Assembly (NCBI RefSeq): GCF_004364325.1 | Contig: NZ_SOCP01000001.1 | Span: forward strand, 558,001 to 622,000 | Length of the DNA: 64,000 nt | From: Actinophytocola oryzae | Lineage (GTDB): Bacteria > Actinomycetota > Actinomycetes > Mycobacteriales > Pseudonocardiaceae | Direction: 5' to 3' | Part shown: positions 57,284-64,000 of the stretch, piece by piece | How positions within the stretch are numbered: position 1 is the stretch's first letter | Layout of the letters: each line of letters begins with the position of its first letter | Made by a program: the position numbers and the translations under genes | Notes under the pieces: model-generated | Told to the model about the DNA's origin: nothing | What the model saw: only the letters and a program-made list of their open reading frames with translations | Database searches by the model: none

Positions 57284-57844
57284 ATGACGACGCGTACGAC
57301 GATTCGCCGCACGCTCACCGCCGCCGCGCTCGCCGGTGCGGCAGGCGTAGCCGGGGTGGTGGCCGGGGGCACGGCCGACGCCGCAACGCCGGGTGACGGC
57401 TCGTCCGTCCTGCCGTGCACCTCGAACCAGTTCACGGCGCGGCTCGTGTACGGCGGCGCGGGGGCGGGCAACCGGTACGCCGCGATCCAGCTGACCGGCA
57501 AGGTGGGGGAGCGCTGCGCACTGCCCGGCAGGCTGCCCGTGACGCTGGTCGGCGCACGTGACGTGCTGATCGACAACGAGGCGCCCGACGACGCGCCAGG
57601 CGTGGCGCTGAGCAACGGCTCGTCCGCCTACGTCCAGCTGCACTGGACCGGCATCGAGGCGCCGGACGAGCAGGAGACGCCCAACGGGATCAGCGTGACC
57701 GCGCCCGCCGCGTCGAACCCGCACGGTGACCCGATCGACCCGTCGGTGACGCTGCCGTGGACGCTGGGCCCGGTCGACGCCGTGCCTGCGACCCACACGA
57801 TCGACGTCGGTCCGCTGACGCGGGGCACCGCGCCGACCGAGTGA
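57284..57844 (+). CDS. Secreted DUF4232 protein
   Basis: 186 residues. Signal peptide with twin Arg in the n-region (TTIRRTLTAAALAGA) and cleavage near ADAATPG. The mature part fits DUF4232: LPCTSNQFTARLVYGGAGAG, GNRYAAIQLTGK, RCALPGRLPV, then SAYVQLHWTG. Function of the family is unknown; members are exported beta-sandwich proteins of actinomycetes. ATG at 57284 with AAGGGGAG. Convergent with the TetR gene, 11 bp apart. Confidence 0.85.
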   Translation: MTTRTTIRRTLTAAALAGAAGVAGVVAGGTADAATPGDGSSVLPCTSNQFTARLVYGGAGAGNRYAAIQLTGKVGERCALPGRLPVTLVGARDVLIDNEAPDDAPGVALSNGSSAYVQLHWTGIEAPDEQETPNGISVTAPAASNPHGDPIDPSVTLPWTLGPVDAVPATHTIDVGPLTRGTAPTE

Positions 57845-57855
57845 CGCCGCCCGCG

Positions 57856-58428
57856 TCAGGCTCCCGCCGGTGGCAGGCGTAGGCCCGCGACGAGGACCTC
57901 GACCAGCCTGCGGGCGTCGTACTGGTCGTCGTTGCCGACGCAGAGGTTGCCGACGCCGCGCATCAGCTCGTGGGGCGCCAGGTCGGCGCGAATCTCACCC
58001 GCCGAGGCGGCGGCGTCGAGGAGCAGGCCGCACACGGGCACGAGGCGGGCGAGGAAGTAGGCGTGGAGGGTGTCGAAGGCGGGGTCGCCGGACTGCATGA
58101 CGGCGGCGAGCCCGTGCTTGGTGACCAGGAAGTCGACGAACAGGTCGATCCACTGCCCGAGCGCGGCGTGCGGGCTCGTACCGGGGGCCAGCAGTGCGGG
58201 CCCCGCGTCGGCGCAGGCCTCCACCTGGTGGCGGTACACGGCGATGATGAGGTCCGCGCGGGTCGGGAAGTGGCGGTAGATCGTGCCCATGCCGACGCCC
58301 GCCCTGGCCGCGATGTCACGCACCGGCGCCTCGACGCCCGAGGTGACGAAGACCGCGGCGGCGGCGTCGAGCAGGGTCCTCTCGTTGCGCCGGGCATCGG
58401 CCCGCTTGGCCCTGGCCGGTTCGGTCAC
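57856..58428 (-). CDS. TetR family regulator of the LLM gene
   Basis: 190 residues. The helix-turn-helix (VRDIAARAGVGMGTIYRHFP) is followed by an all-helical effector domain. GTG at 58428 with GGGAG 6 nt upstream; the longer frame to 58476 would run into the operator and is rejected. It is divergent from the LLM oxidoreductase across a long inverted repeat and is probably its repressor and its own. Confidence 0.88.
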   Translation of the reverse strand: MTEPARAKRADARRNERTLLDAAAAVFVTSGVEAPVRDIAARAGVGMGTIYRHFPTRADLIIAVYRHQVEACADAGPALLAPGTSPHAALGQWIDLFVDFLVTKHGLAAVMQSGDPAFDTLHAYFLARLVPVCGLLLDAAASAGEIRADLAPHELMRGVGNLCVGNDDQYDARRLVEVLVAGLRLPPAGA

Positions 58429-58452
58429 ACGCCGCTCCCTCGCACGCTTGCT

Positions 58453-58497
58453 AAACGGAACGTTGCTCCATATCATTTACGGAGCAACGTTCCGTTT
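58453..58497. promoter_or_regulatory. 17-bp inverted repeat operator between TetR and LLM genes
   Basis: AAACGGAACGTTGCTCC (58453-58469) and its exact complement GGAGCAACGTTCCGTTT (58481-58497) flank an 11-nt AT-rich spacer that could hold overlapping -10 elements. Each arm includes GGAACGTT, so two TetR dimers could bind. The position 25 nt from one start and 46 nt from the other fits divergent repression. Confidence 0.8.
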
Positions 58498-58542
58498 GCT
58501 CATGATGTCATGGGCGGCGGCGTGACGACCAGGCGGAGGACC

Positions 58543-59409
58543 ATGTCCAGGACGAGTTTCGGCATCATGACCGCTCCCATGCAGGTGGCGTACGAGGACA
58601 TCCTGCGCGTCTGGCGCGAGGCGGACGAGGTCCCTCGGATCGAGCACGCATGGGTGTTCGACCACCTGATGCCGATCGGCGGCGACCCGGCCGGCCCGAT
58701 CCTCGAGGGCTGGACGCTGCTCTCGGCCCTCGCGGCCCACACCCGCAAGCTGCGGCTTGGCGTGATGGTGACCAGCAACCGGTTCCGCCCACCCGCGATG
58801 CTGGCCAGGATCGCGACGACGGTCGACATCGTCTCCGGTGGCCGTCTCGACTTCGGCATCGGCGCGGGTTCCCGCCCCAGCCACCCACTGGCCAGGCGCG
58901 AGTACGACGCACACGGGCTGCCGTACCACGACGCCGCGGACGCGGTGGCGGGTCTCGCCGAGGCGTGCACGGTGATCCGCCGGTTGTGGACGCAGGAGGA
59001 GCCGTTCGACTTCCACGGGGCGCACGTCGACGTCACGGGTGCGTACGGCAACCCCAAGCCGGTCCAGCGCCCACACCCCCCGATCCTGATCGGCGGGCGG
59101 TCGTCCCGGACGCTGCGGGTGGTCGCCGAGCACGCCGACGTGTGGAACATGCCGGGCGGTGAGCTGTCCGACGCCGTCGACCGCAGCGCCCTGCTGGACC
59201 GCTACTGCGCCGACATCGGCCGCGACCCGGCGTCGATCACCCGCTCGCTGTTCGTCCCCGTCTCCTACGACGACCCCGCGACCACCCGGAAGGCGGTCAC
59301 CGCCGCGACCGGGGCCGGCTTCTCCCACCTCGTCTTCGGCCTCCCGTCACCCTTCCCCACGGGCGTGGCCCACTGGGTGGCCGACGAGCTGATCGGCGCG
59401 TCCGTCTAG
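58543..59409 (+). CDS. LLM class flavin/F420-dependent oxidoreductase
   Basis: 288 residues. Luciferase-like barrel: EHAWVFDHLMPIGGDPAGP, LGVMVTSNRFRPPAMLARIA, VSGGRLDFGIGAG, PHPPILIGG. It resembles F420-dependent actinobacterial oxidoreductases; the cofactor cannot be told from sequence reading alone. ATG at 58543 follows GGAGG closely; ATG 58510 and GTG 58522 are in frame but lack a ribosome binding site. Likely induced when the divergent TetR releases its operator, so a detoxification role is plausible. Confidence 0.87.
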   Translation: MSRTSFGIMTAPMQVAYEDILRVWREADEVPRIEHAWVFDHLMPIGGDPAGPILEGWTLLSALAAHTRKLRLGVMVTSNRFRPPAMLARIATTVDIVSGGRLDFGIGAGSRPSHPLARREYDAHGLPYHDAADAVAGLAEACTVIRRLWTQEEPFDFHGAHVDVTGAYGNPKPVQRPHPPILIGGRSSRTLRVVAEHADVWNMPGGELSDAVDRSALLDRYCADIGRDPASITRSLFVPVSYDDPATTRKAVTAATGAGFSHLVFGLPSPFPTGVAHWVADELIGASV

Positions 59410-59529
59410 CCGGGCCGGGTTCGGGGCGGACGTCTCGGTGCCGATCGTGCTCTGCCGGAACTCGAGGGCTTCCGGGTCCACCGCGTCCGACGAGTAGAAC
59501 GTGATGTGCGCGTCGTACCGGAACGGCAT
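59347..59529 (-). CDS. Small uncertain ORF antisense to the LLM 3' end
   Basis: 60 residues. The first ~30 (PFRYDAHITFYSSDAVDPEA) look like a genuine protein start; the rest overlaps the LLM gene on the other strand and reads like its antisense (Arg/Gly/His-rich). It could be the surviving 5' part of a gene whose 3' end was lost. No ribosome binding site is obvious. Confidence 0.3.
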   Translation of the reverse strand: MPFRYDAHITFYSSDAVDPEALEFRQSTIGTETSAPNPARLDGRADQLVGHPVGHARGEG

Positions 59530-59619
59530 CGACGCGGCGCCCAGATCGAGCACGCGTTCCGCCCATGTCGATCAACGCTTGGCGATATGGCTGGGGCGTC
59601 GCCTGGAGAATGCGCGGTG

Positions 59620-60483
59620 TTAGCGGTGCGTCCTCGTTCTGTCCACCGCGTACTGTGTGGCGCCCCGGAGTGCGGCGGCCTCCGTGTCCGCCGCGCGGAC
59701 CACCGGCACGTCCGTGGCCAGCCCCCGGCGCAGTGGCGGCGACACCAGGTCCCACGCCGCGCTGATCCCGCCGCCCACCACCAGGATCGTCGCCTCGAAG
59801 GTGGTCAGCCACGGGGACAGGGCGGCGCCGAGCAGGTGGTACGTGCGGTCGACGACCGCCCGCGCCGCCGGGTCGCCCGCGCCGGCCGCCGCGAGTACGT
59901 CCGCCACCGTCGCTGGCGAGCCGCCCGCCGCTCGGCAGGCCGACACGACCGCCCGCCCGGACACCACGTCCTCCAGCGGCACACCGTCGATCCTCAGCAG
60001 GTCGGCCCGGCCCTCCGGTGGCACCTCGGTACCCGCCGTGACCGGCCGGCCGTCGGCCAGGAACGACGACCCGATGCCCGTCCCCAGCGTGACACCCACC
60101 GCCCTGGCGTGCCCCCGCGCCGAACCCCAGCGCCACTCGCCGAGCCCGAACGCCACCGCGTCGTTCACGAAACGCACCGGACCCCCGAGCCGTGCGCGCA
60201 ACCCGGCACCCACGTCGACCCCGTTCAGCGCCGCGAACTTGCCGACCCCGGCGAACCGCCCCACCCCCGCCTCGTAGTCGAACGGCCCGGGAACGGCCAC
60301 GCCCCACCCCCCGCCAGGGCACACCGACAACCCCGCCGACGCGATCGCCGCCAGCAACACCGGTGCCTGCGCGTCCCCGTCCAGTGACCGACGCACCCGG
60401 GGACCCACCTCGCCCGTCACCGGGTCCACCAATGCCGCCGTGACGTGCGAACCGCCGATCTCCAGCGCGGGCAGGCCCGTCAT
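59620..60483 (-). CDS. ROK family sugar kinase
   Basis: 287 residues. N-terminal phosphate-binding region ALEIGGSHVTAALVD, ROK core VGVTLGTGIGSSFLADGR with FVNDAVAFGLGEW (catalytic Asp), and ILVVGGGISAAWD. The Cys-rich zinc motif of many ROK proteins is absent. It probably phosphorylates a hexose such as fructose, mannose or glucose. The ATG overlaps the LacI stop, so it is the last gene of the manA-like/lacI operon. Confidence 0.87.
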   Translation of the reverse strand: MTGLPALEIGGSHVTAALVDPVTGEVGPRVRRSLDGDAQAPVLLAAIASAGLSVCPGGGWGVAVPGPFDYEAGVGRFAGVGKFAALNGVDVGAGLRARLGGPVRFVNDAVAFGLGEWRWGSARGHARAVGVTLGTGIGSSFLADGRPVTAGTEVPPEGRADLLRIDGVPLEDVVSGRAVVSACRAAGGSPATVADVLAAAGAGDPAARAVVDRTYHLLGAALSPWLTTFEATILVVGGGISAAWDLVSPPLRRGLATDVPVVRAADTEAAALRGATQYAVDRTRTHR

Positions 60484-61508
60484 CCCCGCTCCGGGCGCGG
60501 GTAGTCGATCACCCGCGTCGGGATGATGACCTGCTGTCGTCCCACCTTGGTCACCCCGGTGTCCTCGATCCGCCCGAACAACAGCCTTGCCGCCTCGCGC
60601 CCGACGTCCGCCGCGTCGTAGGCCACCACCGACAGCGGCAGCTGCAACAGGTCCGCCAGCTCGATGTCGTCGAAACCCGCCAGCGCGACCGGGTTCGGGC
60701 TGTGCCGCAGGATCCGCAGCGCACCGACCGTGTTCCGGTTGTTCGCGGTGATCAACGCCGTCGGCGGCGCGGGCAGCGCGAGCATCCGCCTGGTCGCCTC
60801 CTCCGCCAGCGAGATGTCACCCCGGTGCCTGCTCACGTACTGCTCGTCCACCGCCAACCCCGCGTCCTCCATCGCGGCCGCGTAGCCCCGGTAGCGCTCC
60901 GAGCCCGTCCACAGCGACGCGGGCAGCCCCAGGAAGCCGATCCGCTCGTGCCCCCGCCCGATCAGCTGCCGACACGCCTCGTACGTGCCGTTGAAGTCGT
61001 CGACGAACACGCAGTCCACGTCGATCCCCCTCGGCGGGGTCGCGGCCAGCACCACCGGCGCGCCCTCCAGCCCGGCCGGGTCCAGGTGGCCGTGGTCGTT
61101 GCTCGCAGGCACCACGATCAGGCCTGCGATCCGCCTGCCTGCCATGTCCATGACCAGCTCGCGCTCCCGGTCCAGCTCGCCGTTCGTGCTGGCGACGAGC
61201 ACCCCGACGCCGTGCCTGGTCGCCACCTCCTCCACCCCGACGGCCAGTTGTGAGTAGAACGGGTTCGCCAGGTTCGTGACCACCAGGCCGACCAGCTCGT
61301 GCGCGGAACCCGTCCGGAACTGCCGCGCCAGGTCGTTGCGCCGGTAGCCGAGCGCCTCCACCTCCGCGAGCACCCGCAGCCGCGTCGGCTCCGCGATGCC
61401 GCTGTCCCCCCGGATCGCACGCGACACCGTCATCGCGCTCACCCCCAGCCGGGCCGCGACGTCGCGCATCGTCACCCCGGACGGGCGGTCCGGCTTGGGT
61501 TTGGTCAT
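60480..61508 (-). CDS. LacI family regulator
   Basis: 342 residues. Helix-turn-helix VTMRDVAARLGVSAMTVSRA with the hinge region (YRRNDLARQFRTG), then a periplasmic-binding-like sugar domain (GLVVTNLANPFYSQL, VALAGFDDIELADLL). ATG at 61508 overlaps the isomerase stop. Two operator copies upstream of the isomerase gene make autoregulation of the operon and control of the divergent hydrolase likely. Effector unknown, probably a sugar or sugar phosphate. Confidence 0.92.
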   Translation of the reverse strand: MTKPKPDRPSGVTMRDVAARLGVSAMTVSRAIRGDSGIAEPTRLRVLAEVEALGYRRNDLARQFRTGSAHELVGLVVTNLANPFYSQLAVGVEEVATRHGVGVLVASTNGELDRERELVMDMAGRRIAGLIVVPASNDHGHLDPAGLEGAPVVLAATPPRGIDVDCVFVDDFNGTYEACRQLIGRGHERIGFLGLPASLWTGSERYRGYAAAMEDAGLAVDEQYVSRHRGDISLAEEATRRMLALPAPPTALITANNRNTVGALRILRHSPNPVALAGFDDIELADLLQLPLSVVAYDAADVGREAARLLFGRIEDTGVTKVGRQQVIIPTRVIDYPRPERG

Positions 61509-63214
61509 GTCCGTGTCACGTTCGCCTTCACCACCCGTGCCGGACGTCCGCCGAGACCCCGCACCGTGTACCGGCCGACCGCGGCCGGTACGACGATCGT
61601 CTCGGCATAGCCCAGCTGATGTTCGTCCCCGTTCTCGGTAAGCAGTATCACGCGTTCGCCCTCGACCACGTTGAGAACGTGGAACCGGCCCGCCGTGTCC
61701 TGTTCGGCGGTCGCGCCCGGCTCGACACACAGTCGCAGCACCTCGAAGAACATCTCCGGCAGGGCGCCGATCAGCTCCTCGTGCCACCCCTCGCCGCCGC
61801 CGACGCGCCGGGGTTGCTGCACGAGCCGCTCGGACACCGCCGCGCCCGCCCGTTCGGGGTCGAGGTTGCGGAACGCGTGGTCGACGTGCACTGGCCGCTG
61901 GCGGTCCCCGCTGTCCCGGCGCAGCCAGTCGTAGAACCGCAGCGAGTACAGGTACGGCGTCGCGCTGACCTCCAGCACCACGTTGCCACGCCCGCTGCCG
62001 TGCGGAGTGCCCGCCGGGATGAGGAACAGCTGGTGCGGGGTCGCGGGGAAGGTCTGCACGAACCGTCCGATGTCGAACCCGACGGCCTCGGTGTTCGCGA
62101 GCCGGGCCGCCTTCTGGAACTCCGCGACGGACGCGCCGTCACGCAGGCCCAGGAACACCGTGTTCTCCTCGCTGCCGAGCATCAGGTAGTAGGTCTCGTG
62201 CTGGGTGTAGGGCCAGCCGAACACCTCCCGCATGTACGTCGACCTGGGGTGGCAGTGCACGGACAGGTTCCCGCCGTCCACGGTGTCGAGGTAGTCGAAG
62301 CGGATGGGGAACGACGTGCCGAACCGCTCGTGCACGTCCTGGCCGAGCACCTCCACCGGCGCGAGCGCCACGACCAGCTGGAACGGCACCTCGACGCCGA
62401 CGTCCGGGGTCTCGCCGACCAGCACGCCGCTCTCCGGCGCGATCAGCTCGTAGCCGAGCGCGCTGTTCTCGGCATCGGGGTTGTGGCCGAGCGAGCGACG
62501 GCCCCACTGCCCGCCCCACGGCGTGGTGTTGAACGTCGGCCGGGTGCGGTGCGGCCGCCTGGCGAGGGCGGCGCAGGTGGCACGCAGCGAGGGCCCGTCG
62601 AGCCAGGTCGGGTTCTCCACCTCACGGGTGTCGAGCCACAGGTCGAACCGGTCCGCGAGTGCGTCCCGGTGCCGGTCGAGCAGAGGCCAGTCCACGTAGA
62701 ACAGGCGCCGCGTGGTCGCCGGGACGTCGGCGGGCGCGAACAGGTTGCGGCCGGTGCCCGCGCCGACGGCCGCCTCGGCGAAGCGCTTCGGCAGGTCGGC
62801 CCACCACACCACGTCCGGGTCGCCCACGAGCGCGGCACCGGGGCCGACGAGCACCCGCACCCCTGACGCGACCGGCCCGGTGGGGAGCTTCGCGTGGTCC
62901 AGCAGGTCGGCCAGCGACCCGGACGCGAGGGCCTCGAAGTCCGGGTCGTCGGCGAGCGTCGCCGTCCTGGTGCGCCGCTCCACCTCGGCCCACGACAGGC
63001 CGGCCGTCCGCAGGTCGACGACGTCGACGGGCCCGGGCAGCGCCGCGACCACGGCCTTGGCCACGTGGTCCCAGTCGAGCACCGCGGGGCCGTCGATCGC
63101 GAGCACGCGTGCGTCGGCGGGCAGGGTCGCGAGCGCGGATGCCCAGCCGAGCCGGACCGCGCCGGTCACGGGCGGGTAGTAGGGCAGGGGGTCGTACGGG
63201 GACGAGGTCGACAC
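61505..63214 (-). CDS. Class I mannose-6-phosphate isomerase-like protein
   Basis: 569 residues, longer than ordinary ManA (~400). The N-terminal ~230 residues look nucleotide- or kinase-like (RVLAIDGPAVLDWDHVAKAV). The C-terminal part is a cupin phosphomannose isomerase, with metal ligands in VHCHPRSTYMREVFG and IPAGTPHGSGRGNVVLEVSA. It should interconvert mannose-6-P or a related sugar phosphate. The extra N-terminal domain may phosphorylate the sugar, making a kinase-isomerase fusion; that is inference. First gene of the operon, downstream of the LacI operators. Confidence 0.82.
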   Translation of the reverse strand: MSTSSPYDPLPYYPPVTGAVRLGWASALATLPADARVLAIDGPAVLDWDHVAKAVVAALPGPVDVVDLRTAGLSWAEVERRTRTATLADDPDFEALASGSLADLLDHAKLPTGPVASGVRVLVGPGAALVGDPDVVWWADLPKRFAEAAVGAGTGRNLFAPADVPATTRRLFYVDWPLLDRHRDALADRFDLWLDTREVENPTWLDGPSLRATCAALARRPHRTRPTFNTTPWGGQWGRRSLGHNPDAENSALGYELIAPESGVLVGETPDVGVEVPFQLVVALAPVEVLGQDVHERFGTSFPIRFDYLDTVDGGNLSVHCHPRSTYMREVFGWPYTQHETYYLMLGSEENTVFLGLRDGASVAEFQKAARLANTEAVGFDIGRFVQTFPATPHQLFLIPAGTPHGSGRGNVVLEVSATPYLYSLRFYDWLRRDSGDRQRPVHVDHAFRNLDPERAGAAVSERLVQQPRRVGGGEGWHEELIGALPEMFFEVLRLCVEPGATAEQDTAGRFHVLNVVEGERVILLTENGDEHQLGYAETIVVPAAVGRYTVRGLGGRPARVVKANVTRT

Positions 63215-63233
63215 GATGCGTGACTCTACCGAC

Positions 63234-63293
63234 CGTTACCGATAACGCAAAGCCTATCTGTGAGTATTGCCTTCATTCACTGTTACCGATAAC
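63234..63293. promoter_or_regulatory. Pair of LacI operators in the divergent promoter
   Basis: GTTACCGATAAC occurs at 63235-63246 and 63282-63293, 47 bp apart in the same orientation; the first extends to the 14-mer CGTTACCGATAACG. The motif is nearly palindromic around a central CG, as LacI-type sites are. One copy is 21 nt from the isomerase start and the other 49 nt from the hydrolase start. Confidence 0.8.
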
Positions 63294-63341
63294 GTACGTC
63301 CACCTGGGACGGACAACGAGGTCGCGAGGTGGAGAGAACGC

Positions 63342-64000
63342 ATGGATGATCACGAGCCCACGAAGGTGTCACGCCGGACCGTGCTCACCGCCTCACTGGC
63401 GAGCGCGACCGCCGCGTTCCTCGTGGCGAACGGCGGCCGGGCGCTCGCCGCACCCGCGACGACGACCCCCGGCAACGGTCTCACCGTCCGTCCGGCGAGC
63501 TTCGGCGCCGTGTTCGCGGGCACACGCGCGCGCTTCGACGTCACCACCGGCGCCGACTCCCTCGACTGGACCGTGCGCGACGTGTGGGGCGAGGTGACAC
63601 GATCGGGCGAGTCGCGGGTCCGGAACGGACGTGCCACAGTGGACGTCGAAACCGGAAACGGTTACCACACACTGGAAGTCGTGGCGTCCCGCCACGGCGC
63701 GGAGGTCGCGCGTGACAGGAGCTCCTTCGCGGTGCTGGAGCCCTACCGCCTGCCGCACGACTCGCCGTTCGGCGCCAACACTCACCTGCCGCCGCTGGAG
63801 CTCCTGCCGCTGATGGTCACGCTCGGCATCACCTGGGCGCGCGTCGACCTGACGTGGACGGAGATCGAGCCGCCGCCGCTCGCGGGCTGGACCCCGGACG
63901 TCTTCCAGGCCGACGCCACGGTCGAGCTGGACCGGACCGTCGCGCACACCGGCCGCGCCTCGGCGAAGCTCGTCAACCGCACACCGATCGCCGACAACCA
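63342..64000 (+). CDS. Tat-secreted glycoside hydrolase-like protein (3' partial)
   Basis: Open from ATG 63342 to the window end (219 codons). N-terminal twin-arginine signal (SRRTVLTASLASATAAF), cleavage near ALAAPA. A small beta-sandwich domain (~45-130) is followed by the start of a hydrolase-like barrel (FGANTHLPPLELLPLMVTLG, then WARVDLTWTEIEP), as in secreted glycosidases of GH39/GH5-like clans. The exact family cannot be decided from this part. It is divergent from the isomerase-LacI-ROK operon and shares the two LacI sites, so it probably releases the sugar which that operon uses. Confidence 0.7.
   Translation, partial: MDDHEPTKVSRRTVLTASLASATAAFLVANGGRALAAPATTTPGNGLTVRPASFGAVFAGTRARFDVTTGADSLDWTVRDVWGEVTRSGESRVRNGRATVDVETGNGYHTLEVVASRHGAEVARDRSSFAVLEPYRLPHDSPFGANTHLPPLELLPLMVTLGITWARVDLTWTEIEPPPLAGWTPDVFQADATVELDRTVAHTGRASAKLVNRTPIADN

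Overview
The window is very GC-rich, has strong G/C bias at third codon positions, uses many GTG starts and carries typical actinomycete families: a conservon, GAF-ANTAR and LAL regulators, ECF41 sigma, a das-type chitosugar locus and DUF4232. This suggests a filamentous actinomycete, probably of the Pseudonocardiaceae (Lentzea/Saccharothrix-like). The genus is an inference; nothing in the window fixes it.

Layout. 1-12.2 kb is the end of a hybrid NRPS-PKS cluster: an NRPS whose adenylation domain carries a luciferase-like monooxygenase, a KS-AT-ACP-reductase PKS, an amidohydrolase and an MbtH protein. A convergent LAL regulator and a diiron ferritin-like enzyme follow. 12.2-14.4 kb is a TetR/MFS efflux pair. 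14.4-19.8 kb holds a secreted RCC1-repeat protein, a class V aminotransferase and small enzymes. At 19.95-20.10 kb two divergent tRNA-like genes (Asn-GTT and His-GTG) lie almost back to back and end in a strong hairpin. 20.1-27.2 kb is a das-type locus: DasR-like regulator, divergent dasABC-like transporter, GH20 hexosaminidase and a CBM3-GH16 glucanase.

27.5-33.3 kb carries a UvrA-like ABC protein, a VOC/AraC pair, a tiny secreted Cys peptide, and an ECF41 sigma gene facing a DoxX-NmrA operon across a symmetric promoter. 33.3-34.5 kb is an undescribed-looking operon of small genes, one CheD-like, broken at about 34,320. 35.1-38.9 kb is a complete conservon (cvnA-D). 38.9-47.4 kb encodes a PASTA-like lipoprotein, a 1,289-residue PKD-repeat secreted protein and a large S8-like peptidase, followed by a gene remnant. 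47.5-52.5 kb is a formate dehydrogenase operon whose catalytic subunit is read through an in-frame TGA as selenocysteine, with a recognisable SECIS hairpin. 52.6-59.5 kb holds a SRPBCC protein, a GGDEF/EAL-like protein, a GAF-ANTAR protein, a DUF4232 protein and a TetR/LLM pair around a long inverted repeat. 59.6-64.0 kb is a LacI-controlled sugar locus: mannose-6-phosphate isomerase, LacI, ROK kinase and a divergent secreted hydrolase-like protein cut by the window end.

Together the window joins the margin of a biosynthetic cluster to chitosugar and other glycan use, formate respiration and several regulatory modules. The points most worth following are the tRNA-like pair, the selenoprotein, the 30-bp hairpin arrays between convergent genes, the mirror-image ECF41 promoter and the CheD-like operon.
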